Origin: Rhizomys pruinosus
Taxonomy: Eukaryota > Chordata > Mammalia > Rodentia > Spalacidae
Direction: 5' to 3'
Assembly (NCBI GenBank): GCA_009823505.1
Contig: VZQC01009975.1
Coordinates: 818,475 to 882,474 of the forward strand
Length of the DNA stretch: 64,000 nt
Position numbers and translations under genes: made by a program. The notes under the pieces are model-generated. The model saw only the letters and a program-made list of their open reading frames with translations, was not told the origin of the DNA and ran no database searches. Within the stretch, counting starts at the first letter, position 1. Each line of letters starts with the position of its first letter. This document shows, piece after piece, positions 22,478 through 33,974 of this stretch.

Positions 22478-22728
22478 AAATTTTTTTTTAATTAATTTTA
22501 TTTATTTTTGTATGTGTATGAGTGTACTGTCTGCATGTAGGCTTGTGCACCCATGTCGTGCAATACTACGGAGGTCAGAGGATGGTCTCGGATTCCCCTG
22601 GAACTGGAGTTCTCCTGGAATTGGAGTTAGAGATGGTTCTCAGCTGCCATGTGGGTGCTGTGGATCGAACCCGGGTCCTCTGCAAGAGCGGTCGGTGCTC
22701 TTAACCACTAGGTTATCTCTCCAGCCCC
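22478..22728 (-). mobile_element. Young B2 SINE (17-bp-duplication type), copy 4
   Basis: Minus-strand B2 with the two 17-bp units and a head ending GGGGGCTGGAGAGATAACCT. A 16-bp target-site duplication CACATAGGAGCTTTAA lies at 22462-22477 and 22729-22744. Confidence 0.96.
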
Positions 22729-22797
22729 CACATAGGAGCTTTAAGTGACATTTAGGATTCAGATCATGACAGCCCTGTTGAGTGGAATAGACCTTTT

Positions 22798-23039
22798 GTT
22801 TATTTTTTTATTTATTTTATATGTGTATGAATGTACTGTCTGCATGTAGGTTTGTGCACCCATGTCGTGCAATGCCTCGGAGGTCAGAAGAGGGTGTTGG
22901 ATTCCCCTGGAACTGGAGTTCTCCTGGAATTGAAGTTACAGACCGTTCTCAGCCACCGCCATGTGGGTGCTGAGGATCGAACCTGGGTCCTCTGCAAGAG
23001 CAGTCGGTGCTCTTAACCGCTAGGCCATCTCTCCAGGAG
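22798..23039 (-). mobile_element. Young B2 SINE (17-bp-duplication type), copy 5
   Basis: Minus-strand B2 with both 17-bp units. An 11-bp target-site duplication ATAGACCTTTT lies at 22787-22797 and 23040-23050. The head lacks the usual GGGG start, a slight 5' truncation. It lies only 70 bases from copy 4, in the same orientation, but has a separate duplication and so is an independent insertion. Confidence 0.95.
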
Positions 23040-23141
23040 ATAGACCTTTTTTTCTGTTCATGAACTAGTCCTTATGGAGCATCTTCCATGTGAAGAGAGT
23101 TCTGACACAGGTGCTGGTGACACAGTAAGAAAGCATCTTGA

Positions 23142-23290
23142 GGGCTTGGTGTGGTGGCGCACGCCTTTAATCCTAGCACTTGGGAGGCAGAGGCAGGCGG
23201 ATCTCTGAGAGTTAAAGGCCAGCCTGGTCTATAGAGTGAGTTCCAGAACAGCTGGAGCTACAGGGAGAGCCTGTCTCAAAAAGACAAAAA
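23142..23290 (+). mobile_element. B1 SINE
   Basis: Near-consensus B1 (GGTGTGGTGGCGCACGCCTT, then GGGAGGCAGAGGCAGGCGGA). A perfect 15-bp target-site duplication AAGAAAGCATCTTGA lies at 23127-23141 and 23291-23305. Confidence 0.96.
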
Positions 23291-23384
23291 AAGAAAGCAT
23301 CTTGATGCCTTCATGCATGGTTCACTCCCACTGGTGCTTGAGTCAGGCCTTTTACATCTAGCTCTCTCAAGAGCTAGGTTTGTT

Positions 23385-23612
23385 TGGGGGTGAGGGGTGT
23401 CTCACTGATCGAGAGCATTGAATGTTCTTGCAGAGGACTTGGGTTCGACTCCCAGAACCCATATAGAGACTAACAACCATCTGTAGCTCCAGTTCCAGGG
23501 GAATCTGATGCTCTCTTCTGACCATTGCATAGCACAGGTGCACTTGCACGCATGCAGACAATACACTCATACACATAAAATAAAAATAAGAAATAAAATA
23601 TTCTTTAAAAGA
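23385..23612 (+). mobile_element. B2 SINE, older type
   Basis: Diverged head (GGTGTCTCACTGATCGAGAG), box B-like GGGTTCGACTCCC, a single CTCCAGTTCCAGGGGAATCT unit, and a TACACATAAAATAAAAATAA tail. Confidence 0.88.
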
Positions 23613-24310
23613 TATGTTTGATTGGACAGGTAAAACTCTGCAGTTTCTAGTATGTTCAAGACTTGTTCCCTGCTGGGTCCTGACTTGTAACTTTCTATTC
23701 CTATGTTAGTATCAGTCATCTTAATCAATATAGATTTCTCTGTGTCAAATGATACTCCAAAATACTTAGAATTTACTACAGCTATTGTTAACAAGAGAGG
23801 GATATTTGGAGTTAAACTCTCTAATTCAAATGCAGAGCTAGGGCTGAATTGCAGTGAGACCTTGGATAGATTACTTAAAGCTCAACTCTTCTGATTGCTC
23901 TTTGGCAAGAGAGTGTTACTAGTGTACGGCACTTCAAAGAATCAGTGCAAAGATTAAATTAGCTCATCCTTGTAAAGTACTTAGAACATTAACTTGAACA
24001 TCATACAGAGAGTGAAGTAATTTTCAGTCATGGGGATCTGAGTCTGTGCATTCTGACTAAAATCGCTTTGAATCTTACTATTTTGATTCTTTAAGAAGGA
24101 TTCAAATTTCTACAGGGTTAATGAAAACATAAAATTGATAGCTATGGAATTTAGTATGAAGTAATTGACCCAAATTACAGCAAGACATCATTTCTCATGA
24201 AGTAAGATTCTAAGGAAAAGATGAAATAGGTTTCATGAAACTAATCAAAGGAATAGATCAGGCTAGGAGAGATTAGTGATATGGAAAATAGGAGAAATAA
24301 TGATTTTCAC
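23613..24310. other. No recognised feature
   Basis: AT-rich unique-looking DNA. ORFs of 75 and 63 codons overlap on opposite strands and have no known motif. Confidence 0.45.
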
Positions 24311-24311
24311 A

Positions 24312-24585
24312 AAGAAAAAGCAAGGGTTGGAGAGATGCACAACAGGCCCAAGTACTCTTTGCTCTCATGGAGAACAAGGTCTGGCCCCTACTATCCAACT
24401 GGTGGCTCACAACCATCTGTAACTCCAGTTCCAGAGGGTCCAACACCCTCCTCCAGCCTCCACTGATACTAGGCTATGGATTTACGGTATTGGCATCCTA
24501 TGATCGTATATTATATATAATAGAGAGAATGATATATAGATGAAGTTAGAATTGATATATAATATGTCTTTTTATATATTATACC

Positions 24586-24624
<39 letters not shown>

Positions 24625-24657
24625 TGCTCATGGCACATAAAATAAAATAAATCTTAG
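24312..24657 (+). mobile_element. B2 SINE with an AT-rich block before its tail
   Basis: The head GGGTTGGAGAGATGCACAAC and the single unit AACTCCAGTTCCAGAGGGTC are at 24324-24440. The CATGGCACATAAAATAAAAT tail is at 24629-24650. Between them are about 150 bases of AT-rich sequence with a (TA)15-type run at 24589-24619, either an expanded microsatellite or inserted sequence. Confidence 0.7.
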
Positions 24658-24679
24658 GAAAAAGGAAAGAAAACACCAA

Positions 24680-24845
24680 GCTGGGCATGGTGGTGCATGC
24701 TTTTAATCGCATAGTACTTGGGAGACCAGAGGCGGCATATCTCTGTTGGTTCAAGGGCCCCCAAGGGGGGGGGTGGGGTCCCTGGTCTATATAGTGAGTC
24801 AGGCCAGCTGGGCTTACAGGAGACCCTGTCTCAAAAAGACCAAAC
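24680..24845 (+). mobile_element. B1 SINE with a GC-rich internal insertion
   Basis: B1 starting AAGCTGGGCATGGTGGTGCA. The usual TCAAGGCCAGCCTGG is disrupted by GGGCCCCCAAGGGGGGGGGT at about 24756-24775, then the element resumes with CCTGGTCTATATAGTGAGTC and ends GACCCTGTCTCAAAAAGAC. Confidence 0.88.
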
Positions 24846-25054
24846 ACATGGGGGGTAGAAAATCTTTCCTCTTCACAGAGTGCAAAAGTTACAACCCAAA
24901 CATCAAACATTTTACACATCAAAACCTGGTATACTTTTTTAAATTATGAACTAAACAATGTTAATTCTCTTGAAGTAAGTCTCATGATATTAGAAACCAA
25001 GATGTAACTAGTGAAACGTTTCCATTCGCCTTAACCATAGTGGCTTGGAAATTT

Positions 25055-26350
25055 TTCTTTTTTAATATATATTTTATTGAATTTTTGTTGCCATTTCACA
25101 AAACACATTTTAGTCATCTTTATTATCCCCTCCCCCATGCACACCTTCCTGTAGCCCCTCCCACCAGACAGATTTCATGCATTATGCCATTTATGTGAAG
25201 ACCTATGGAGTCAAAATAACCAGATGTACCCTCAGTGCAAGTTCATCCACTGGGGTCTAGTCAGCCTACCCAGAATCACTCCCTTAAAGGAAGAAGACCA
25301 GTTCTTCCTCAACCCAGCAGTAATCAGCTGCCAATAGTTCTTTGGTTAGGATTAGGGCTGCTGTCGATTTCCTCAGTTCTCTGCTGGATTTTTCATTGCT
25401 TGAGTTTGCACGGGTCTTCTGCAAGCCGACCAAACATTCCTTAGATCATTTAAAGATTCCCAGGAGCCTTTTAAGGACTGCCTCCTCTGGTCATGCACCT
25501 CCTCCCCTGGCTCTTACAAGCTTTTACACCCCCCTCTTCAGCAATGGTCCCTGAGCTCTGGGTGGGTAGAGTTTACAGGAGTCCTGTTCCAGGGACCCAC
25601 ATTTCTGGCCGACTCTTATCTCTATTCTTTGGCCCTTTGTGTCCTTTTGTGTTCATTGCCCTCTGCAGCATGAGGAGGAAGGGACCTTCACTGATGAGAG
25701 TTGAGAGATTCATTTCTACCCCTTGTTCTACTATGTTCCTGAGCCTTAGGTGTTGTACCAGTCTCTGGAGATGTGTCATTAGGTTGGGCATTCTCCACAG
25801 ATATTTATTCTCTGTGTGTGACCAGTGTGGAACCTCTATTCATTTAAGTAAATCCATCTATTGCAAAAGAAATTTCTTTGATGCGTGGTGACTTTGAATT
25901 ACATTGTCTGTAACTATAAAGATCCATATTTTTAGCACAGAAGCAAATTTACATTTGTCTAGGGTGTGCCAGTCTTAGGGTTTTCTATAAGATTTATGAC
26001 CCCTCTAGCCACATAGATTTGATTATGTTTACAGTACAACACCTGAATTCCATAAGTTCCCCTTTAAGTACGTAGCTAGCTTTTGATTACCCCTGAGATA
26101 AAAATTCTATTACTGCACCAGTTTAATGTGCCAATCCTTGTTGTGGTTATTAGGCTTTAAAGCTGGGACTGGACTGTTGATTGATTTTCTCCTGTGAAGC
26201 TTTTTGGATAGATCCCTCAAAACATAAGAGCTTGTCTTCAAGGAGAAGGCTTCCATCTGGGTTCCATTGCTCCAAAAAATAGTTCCTATGCCGGATGTCC
26301 TGTCTTTAGCAATAAGATCTTAACTGTCAAGTTGTTGTAAGGCCAGAGAA
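25055..26350 (-). mobile_element. Old Lx-type L1 3' UTR
   Basis: The plus strand reads as the reverse of an Lx 3' UTR: TTTATTATCCCCTCCCCCAT, AGACCTATGGAGTC, GGGTCTAGTCAGCCTACCCA, TGATGAGAGTTGAGAGATTC and TGTGTCATTAGGTTGGGC in the expected order. A second copy of the same family is at 35055-36280. Lx is an old murine L1 lineage with a long 3' UTR. The far boundary is approximate, and no coding sequence remains. Confidence 0.75.
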
Positions 26351-26499
26351 ATGTACTGTGTCAGTAGTAGTTGCAGAGGGAAGAGTGGAGGGTTATACAA
26401 GGAATCATGGGGGTTGTGTAATAAAGAGAGAAAAAAGGCTCAAGCGAGAGAGCTCATAGAGTACAGATTCCACAAGTAAAATGGGAAAACATGGGAGTA

Positions 26500-26635
26500 T
26501 TTTTAACTGTAGAGATGGGGGAGGAAGAGAAGAGAGGATGACGGGAGAGGACGAGGAGGGGAGATGGAGGAGAAATGGAGGAGATGGAGGAGGAGCAGAT
26601 CGAGTGTTGAGAAGAGAGAGAGAGAGGATAAATAA
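26500..26635 (+). repeat. GA-rich low-complexity tract
   Basis: Almost pure purine sequence made of GGAGA-type words (for example GAGGAGGGGAGATGGAGGAG). ORFs on the opposite strand are serine-rich translations of this tract. Confidence 0.9.
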
Positions 26636-26892
26636 TGCTTAGCTGGGCCAAAAGCCAGAGAGAAATGCATTATTTCAAAACCCAACTGAAAATTATACAT
26701 ATAATATCTGAACATGATTGCATGTGTATAACTGAACACTACCTAGCAAGAGTACCAGACAGGAGAAACCGCCCTCTGAATTCTTGGTCAGGGTAGTCCA
26801 AGTGGTTGCTATTTTTCTTCAAATGTTAGGTTAATATATAGTAAAAGAAAGCTGAAGACTTATTTGTAGTCTTAACCACGTTTAAATTTTAG

Positions 26893-27048
26893 AAATTTTT
26901 TTGGTCTTTTTGAGACAGGGTCTCCCTGTAGTTCTGGCTGTCCTGGAACTCACTATGTAGACCAGGCTGGCTTTGAACTCACAGAAATCTACCTTGCCTC
27001 TGCCTCCCAAGTGCTAGGATTAAAGGCATGTGCCACCATACCTGGCAA
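26893..27048 (-). mobile_element. B1 SINE
   Basis: Minus-strand B1 beginning GCCAGGTATGGTGGCACATG and ending in GACCCTGTCTCAAAAAGACC. It carries the standard GCCAGCCTGGTCTACATAGT segment. No clear target-site duplication was found. Confidence 0.93.
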
Positions 27049-27369
27049 GAAATATTTTTATATTTTCCAGTTAGCATGCAAAGTCAGCCATTTCATCATG
27101 ATGTTTCCACCCATTATTTCTTGCCATGCCTCCTGGAAGCCCCATTTTTCTTCACAAAGTCTTCCTTCTGCATTCATATCAATAAGTATATAAAAACATT
27201 CAACATCCTTAACTGTCACAGAAATGCAACCAGAATTATGTTAGGATGTCATCACAACACCTTTAGAATGAGTATCAAGAACGTAAAATTGCAGAAAGTT
27301 AATAAATAATGATGCACAGATATTTAAATGAAGCATAAAAGAAGCTGTTTGACTTAGAAACCCACAGCT

Positions 27370-27925
27370 GGTCAAAGTTCAGAGAATAGGTGGCAGAGGA
27401 GTGCCCAGATCTACATGGACACCTGCATTAACTCCACCCACACAGGGCTCAGAGCCCATTGTGGAAGAGGGCACAGAAAGATTGTAAGAGCCAAGGGTTG
27501 GGGAGGGCCACAGAGAAACAGCGTGTTCTGGACACAAGAAGACACTGCACTCATGAACTCAGAGCAGCTGTGGTTATCTGCTCAAGACCTGCACAAGATC
27601 AAGCCAGTCAGCATTTCTCCAAGGACGAGGAAGGGATTCATTAGCTCCAGTCTTAGCTGAGGTGCTATAGACAGTTACACACTCCTGAAGAAGTCGGAGT
27701 CAATTTTCTTTGAGGGTGTGGTTCCTAGTAGGTTAGTCTAGTGGACTGTGTATTCCCAGGAATACATGGGAAGCATAAACTAGACACAGTGGGCAATTAA
27801 TATGAAAAGAGGATGCCAAGATGGGAGGTGGAGAGCCATAGGGTGTGAATTTGAGACAAGTTAGGGGGAAGGAGTAGGAGCCAAATATGATCTAAATGCT
27901 TTGTATGAAACTTTCAAAGAAAGCT
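27370..27925 (+). mobile_element. Old rodent L1 3' UTR
   Basis: Contains GAAAGATTGTAAGAGCCAAG, AGACCTGCACAAGATCAAGC, then CCAAATATGATCTAAATGCT and TTTGTATGAAACTTTCAAAG at the end, as in old rodent L1 3' ends. Related pieces are at 1.9, 6.7 and 16.4 kb. Confidence 0.6.
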
Positions 27926-28089
27926 GTTGGAAACTTAGGGACATTAATATACTCATTCAAATTCCTGTTTGATTTGAGCTACTGTGAATTATGGGTAGAA
28001 TAAGTAATAGTGATTTGGCAAATATTTAAATACTGCATCAGGTTATACCAATAACAAAAGAGCAAAAATATAAGTTTCAAAGAAGAAGA

Positions 28090-28435
28090 GAGATCGGGGA
28101 TTTCCTAGAACCACCTGAAGCACAGGGAGGAGCTGGGTGGTCCAGCCAGGTGGATTGTTTGGTTTGATTCAATCATCTTTGGTTTGATTGTCTTGTGTGG
28201 CTGTGGGAGTGGAGTTGTCCTCCTAGCTGGCATAAAAGGTGGGCCTTTTGCCACTGTGAGACTTGACATCAGGGATTTCCCAGGACCACCTGAAGCACAG
28301 AGTATCAAGGTATGGGCTAAACCAGAACCCCCACCCCCACCATCAACTGGGATTGCAGAAGGAGTGTCCAAGTGGATTCTATGGAGAACCTTCAGAACAG
28401 AAAGGGAAGAGTGAGTTAGACTTCCGATAGAAAGC
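28090..28435 (+). promoter_or_regulatory. L1 5' UTR with about 177-bp monomers (type I)
   Basis: GGGATTTCC(T/C)AG(A/G)ACCACC followed by TGAAGCACAG occurs at about 28097 and again at about 28274, giving a period near 177 bases. In murine L1s, tandem 5' monomers act as the internal RNA polymerase II promoter. A non-monomeric leader follows, with GTCCAAGTGGATTC and GGAGAACCTTCAGAACAG. The same leader follows an unrelated monomer at 46.3 kb. Activity is inferred from position only. Confidence 0.75.
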
Positions 28436-28626
28436 CTAAAACTTAGACAAGTCAACACTCCACAAGCAAGGAGAAAAGGAGAAAAACAACTCAATCAAAC
28501 AAACAACAAAGGCATCTGAAGGAGGCAAGCAAAGGAAGCCTTCAACACAGTGAGGAGCCATTTGGAATTGCATTGGAATACAGGCAAAGAGAAAGCCACA
28601 TGCCAGGGACATGAAGAAGAGACAAA

Positions 28627-29723
28627 ATGGAAAAGGTGCAGGATAATTCCACACCAAGTGCTACCAACCCTGTAGAAGATTCCTGCAGTGGGATCCCCCT
28701 AGGGATGGCCCAGGACACAGATATTAGAAGTACAATTGTGGACATACTCAAGGAAATCAAAGACTATAAAGAACAAGTTAGAGAAATAAGAAGAGAATGA
28801 AAAATTCAAGAATTATCTAGAGAGAGACAATGACAAACTCCGGAAGGAAGTGGAAACACTGAAAAGATCCCATGTTGAAAAAGATAAGGAAACAAACCAG
28901 TGAAGCAAAGAACTACAGGAAGAGATTGAGAAGCTCCAAAAAAAAGTGGAAATACTAAAGAAACCAAAAGATGAAATGAAAAAGGAAATCAAACACTCAT
29001 CCAATCAAGAGGAAAGAAATGGAAAAAGCCTCAGAAGTAGAATGGAAGAAGCAGAACAAAGAATATCAGACCTGGAATATAACACAGAACAACTAAAAAC
29101 CTCAAGTAAAGATTATGAAAAATTTAAAAATACACAAAAGTGGAACAACCAGGAACTGTGGAACATTATGAAAATATCAAACCTCTACATCATAGGAATA
29201 GAGGAAGGAGAAGAATCCCAAGAGAATGGTATTGATCCGATCTTCAACAGAATAATAGATGAAAATTTCCCCAGACTTAAAAAAAGACAAACAAATACAA
29301 ATACAAGAAGCACATAGGACTCCAAACAGACAAGATCAGAAAACAAACTCTCCATGCCATATCATAGTTAAAATGCTAGACGCCCAAAACAAAGACAAAA
29401 TTCTGAAAGCCACAAGAGAAAAACAAGTTACATATAAGGGGAAACCTATCAGAATTAAAACTGACTCCTCAGTGCAAACTATGAAAGCAAGAAGAATGTG
29501 GAGCAAAGCATTCCCAGTGTTAAAGGACTATAGATTCTAACCCAGGATATTATACCCAGCAAAAATGTCAATTACAGTCGAAGGAGAGAGAAAAATCTTC
29601 CATGACATAAACAAGATGAAAGAATACATGTCCAGAAAACCAACCCTTCAGAGAATACTTGAAGCAATTCAAAGGACAGAAGAAAGGAGAAACTATCCCC
29701 AGGCACCTAGAAAGAGAAATTGA
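28627..29723 (+). pseudogene. L1 ORF1, decayed
   Basis: ORF1p is the L1 RNA-binding chaperone: a coiled-coil trimer followed by RRM and C-terminal domains. The ATG at 28627 starts MEKVQDNSTPSATNP and reads 57 codons to a TGA at 28798. The coiled-coil region is broken, then 28946-29317 reads EEAEQRISDLEYNTEQLK and the conserved KWNNQELWNIMKISNLYIIG into the RRM part. A frameshift moves the C-terminal part (CHIIVKMLDAQNKDKILKA) to another frame at 29259-29540. It is not translatable as a whole. Confidence 0.9.
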
Positions 29724-29767
29724 TAATAGCATAACTGCAGAATTAGAAACCTAGACCAAAAATGCAA

Positions 29768-32700
29768 ATGGATAAGAAGGTGAAAGGAAGCAACACAAAT
29801 CTATCAGTTATAACCTTAAATATCAATGGACTAAACTCCCCTATCAAAAGACATAGACTGGGAGACTAGATTAGGAGAAAGAATCTATCTATATGCTATC
29901 TACAAGAAATGTATCATACCTTCAAGGATAGGCACCACCTTAAAGTGAAAGGATGGAAAAAAAGTATTCCAAGCAAACGGTACCAAAAAGAAAGCAGGTG
30001 TTGCTATTTTAATATCAGACAAAATAGACTTCAAAGTAAAAGAAATAAGAAGAGACAAAGAAGGCCATTATATTTTTGTCAAAGGAACAAATGACCATGA
30101 AGATTTCACAATTATGAATATATATGCAGCAAACTTTGTTGCACAAAACTTGATAAAGACAATTCTCCAGGACCACAAGGCACAGACTAACCCCAGTACA
30201 CTCATAGTAGGGGACTTCAATACCCGACTGAGCCCTTTGGACAGGTCAACCAGACAAAGAATAAACAAAGAGACATCTGAAGTGAATGATACAATGCACC
30301 AAATGGACCTCACAGACATCTACCGAATATTCCACCCTAATACCAGAGAACACACTTTCTACTCAGCACCCCACAGAACATTCTCCAAAATTGACCACAT
30401 ACTGGGACATAGAAGAAACCTCCAGAAATACAAAAAGATTGAAATAATTTCATGCATTCTATCAGACCACAGTGCAATAAAGCTCATTATAAACACGAGC
30501 ATAAGCCCTACTATCTACAAGAACACATGGAGACTAAACAACACACTCCTGAATAATGAATGGGTCAAGGAAGAGATAAAGAAAGAATTAAAAGCATTCC
30601 TGGAACTGAATGACAATGATAATACAACACAACAAAACCTATGGGATACTTTAAAAGCAGTCCTAAAAGGTAAGTTTATAGCCCTGGGGGACTACATTAG
30701 AAAAACAGAAAGAGCACAAGTGAACGATCTAACACTGCAGCTAAAAACACTTGAGAGACAACAACAGTTGAACCCTAAATGCAACAGACAGGAAGAAATA
30801 ACAAAAATTAGAGCAGAAATCAATGAAATAGAAACAAAGAAAACAATACAAAAAAATCAACGAATCCAAAAGTTGGTTCTTTGAAAGAATAAACAAGATA
30901 GACAGACCTCTAACCCAGTTAAACAAAAGAAAGAAGGAACAACTCCAAATCAATAGAATCTGTGATGAAAGGGGAAATATCACAACAGACAATGAAAAGA
31001 TCCAGACAATCATAAGGGAATACTTCAAAAACCTATAATCTACTAAGTTTGAAAGCCTAGAAGAAATGGATAGAATAGTCTGAATTCATCATGGGAATCA
31101 CCAAGCTTAACCAAGAAGAGATACAGCTTAAACAGACCCATAATATATGAAGAAATTGAAGATTAATAAGAAACCTCCCAACTAATAAAAGCCCAGGCAC
31201 AGATGGATTCACAGCAGAATTCTAAAAACATTTCAAAAAGACCTACAACCATTATTACTGAAATTTAGAAGATACAAACAGAGGAATTCTCCCAAATTCC
31301 TTCTATGAAGCCAGCATCACTCTATTACAAAACGAGGCAAAGATAAAACCAAAAAGGAGAAACTATAGACTCATTTCACTAATGAACACAGACTGCCCAA
31401 AATTCTAAACAGGATACTGGCATCACATGCAGACCCACATCAAAAGATCATCCATCATGACCAAGTTGGAGTCATACCAGAGATGCAGGGATGGTTCAAC
31501 ATATGAAAATCACTAAATTCAACAAGCCTATAAATGGACTGAAAGACAAAAATCACACCATCATCTCAATTGATGCGGAAAAAGCCTTTTACAAAATCCA
31601 GCATCCTTTCATGCTTAAAGTCCTAGAGGGGATTAGATTGGAGGGTAATCAAATGTAATCAAAGCCATGTACAGGAAACCCACAGCCAATAGCAACCTAA
31701 ATGGGGAAATGACAGAAGCATTCTCTTTAAAGGTAGGAACTCAGCAAGGCTGCCCCCCTGTCACCACTCCTCTTCAATATAGTGCTTGAAACACTTGCTA
31801 GAGCAATAAGGCAAGAAAAGGAAATTAAAGGAGTACTAATTGGTAAAGAGGAAGTCAAGCTATCCCTTTTTGCTGATGATATGATTGTTTACTTAATGGA
31901 TGCTAAAAACCCCACCAGAAAACTCCTAAAAATGATTAAGAGCTTCAGCAAAGTGGTAGGATACAAAGTTAACCTAGAAAAATCAGTAGCCTTTCTTTAC
32001 ACCAACAACAAGCAACTAGAAGAATGAATTCAAGGAGATCTTCCCACTCACAATAGCCTCAAAAACAATAAAATACCTAGGAACAAACCTAACCAAAGAC
32101 ACCAAAGATCTCTACAACAAAAATTTTAAACCCCTGAAGAAGGAAATTGAAGCCATCAGAAAATGGAAAAACCTCCCCTGCTCATGGATTGGGAAAACTA
32201 ATACAGTAAAAATGTCCATTCTACTCAAACTCTCGTATAGATTTAATGCAATCCTAATTAAAATCCCTGAGAGTTTCCTCACAGGCTGGGAAAAAAAGTC
32301 CTTAATTTCATTTGGAAAAAACAAAAGACCTCGAATAGCCAAAACAACCCTCAGTGAAAAGAGCAATACAGAGGGGAAACTCTATACCAGACTTCAAAAT
32401 ATACTACAGGGCTATAGTCATAAAACAGCTTGGTACCGGCACAAAAATAGTCCTGTTGACCAATGGAACAAAACTGAAGATCCAAACTTGAGCATATACA
32501 ATTTCAGCCCCTCATATTTGACAAGGGGGCCAAGAAGACACAATGGAGAAAAGAAAGCGTCTTCAGCAAGTGGTGTTGGCAAAACTGGATCACCATTTGT
32601 AGAAGAAATAAGTTGAACACCTACCTTTTGTCCTCTACAAAAGTCAACTCCAAATGGATCAAAGACCTCAATGTGAAACCCCAAACTCTGAAGGCGATAG

Positions 32701-33606
32701 AAGAAAAAGTTGGCAGCAGCTTACAAGACATAGGTGTAAGAAAAGACTTCCTAAATCAGGCAGTGGCTGTGCAAGAATTAAGGTCGACAATTGACAAATG
32801 GGACCTCATTAAACTCAAAAGCTCTGTTCATCAGAAGAAACAATCAAGGAAGTGAAGAGAAAACCCACAGAATGGGAGGAAACCTTTACTGCAGATACAT
32901 CTGACAAAGCCTTGATTTCCAGAATATATAAACTACTCAAAAAACAATGAAGAAGGAAATCAAATGACTCACTCAATAGATGGAGCAAAGAACTGAACAG
33001 AGACTTCACAAGTGAGGAATTAGAGATGGATGAGAAACATCTTAAGAAGTGTTCAACGTCACTAATAATAAAAGAAATGCAAATTAAAACCACTTTAAGA
33101 TATCATCTTAGTCCAATAAGGATTGGCTAGGATCAAGAAAACAAATGATACCAAGTGCTAGAGAGGTTGTGGGGAAAGGGGAACACTCATCCACTACTGG
33201 TGGGAATGTAAACTTGTACAGCCACTATGGAAAGCAGCGTGGAGAACCCTTGGAAGACTTGGAAGGAACTTGCCACCTGACCCAGCCATACCACTCCTTG
33301 GTATGTACCCACAAGCCTCATCTTACCGCAGAGATACATGCACAGCCATGTTTATTTCAGCTCTCTTCACAATAGCAAGGAGCTGGAACCAACCCAAGTG
33401 CCCCCCAACTGACAAGTGGATAGAGAAAAATGTGGTACATCTACACAATGGAGTTCTATGCAGTGGTAAAGAAAGATGACATCATGAACTTTGCAGGTAA
33501 ATGGTTGGAGCTGGAAGATATCATGCTGAGTGAAGTAACACAGCCCCAGAAAAACAAATTGATGAATGGTATCCCTCATCTGTGGATGCTAGTGCCAATT
33601 ACCTAG
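29768..33606 (+). pseudogene. L1 ORF2 (endonuclease / reverse transcriptase), decayed
   Basis: The start at ATG 29768 gives MDKKVKGSNTNLSVITLNIN. A TAG replaces the Trp codon about 35 residues in. The endonuclease domain is best preserved at 30114-30884: [25 protein letters not shown] and LSDHSAIKL, the metal-binding and catalytic segments of the APE-like fold. The reverse transcriptase catalytic box reads [11 protein letters not shown] at about 31855-31890. The C-terminal Cys-rich region is degraded, and the MEFYAVVKKD block survives near 33450 across frames. The TAG at 33604 is the normal end. Several frameshifts make it inactive. Confidence 0.93.
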
Positions 33607-33800
33607 TTGTATGGCAAACTGAGCAACGTCAAAGTGATCTTCCCCCAATGCATAGAGTAGATGGGCCATTGTTGTCAAGGTTTGAATATAAAAGCAAATG
33701 GATTAAACTGTGTATAGGGGGCGTTTCTTCTTTGGATTGCAGGTTTATAGTTTTCTTTGAAAAACTAATTTCATTAGCTCTTTACAGGAGTAAAGCAAAA

Positions 33801-33802
<2 letters not shown>

Positions 33803-33841
<39 letters not shown>
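33803..33841 (+). repeat. (AAT)n microsatellite at an L1 3' end
   Basis: About 13 uninterrupted AAT units directly after the L1 3' UTR (GCAAAATG). It probably expanded from the L1 A-rich tail. Confidence 0.9.
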
Positions 33842-33974
33842 TGCGTGTGAATTTAAGCATCCTGGTGAATCTATTTTCTACTTTTTTCACATTAGTATGG
33901 GCAAATTAAGCCTACATCCCCAATGGGCAAGGTGCTTCCCCCAGGACTCTGCCTTTACTTTCCCCTTATACTGT

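Larger units (their letters stand above)
28085..33803 (+). mobile_element. Nearly full-length, inactive L1
   Basis: In order: a 5' UTR with two partial monomers about 177 bases apart, leader, ORF1 (28627-29723), ORF2 (29768-33606), a short 3' UTR of about 195 bases beginning TAGTTGTATGGCAAACTGAG, and an (AAT)n run. Total about 5.7 kb, a little shorter than a normal rodent L1. Both ORFs contain stops and frameshifts, so it is dead. The 3' UTR type (CAAACTGAGCAAC) differs from the short and long types elsewhere in the window. Confidence 0.93.

Noticed and set aside
28184..28494. 76- and 129-codon ORFs near the 28 kb L1 start as extra L1 ORFs (such as an antisense ORF0)
   Set aside because: ORF0 is described in primate L1 5' UTRs. 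These frames have no similarity I can see and span monomer and leader sequence, so chance is the simpler reading.
30068..31028. Minus-strand ORFs of 83-95 codons rich in Phe/Leu/Ser
   Set aside because: They are antisense shadows of L1 ORF2; A-rich L1 coding strand gives Phe/Leu/Ser-rich reverse frames.
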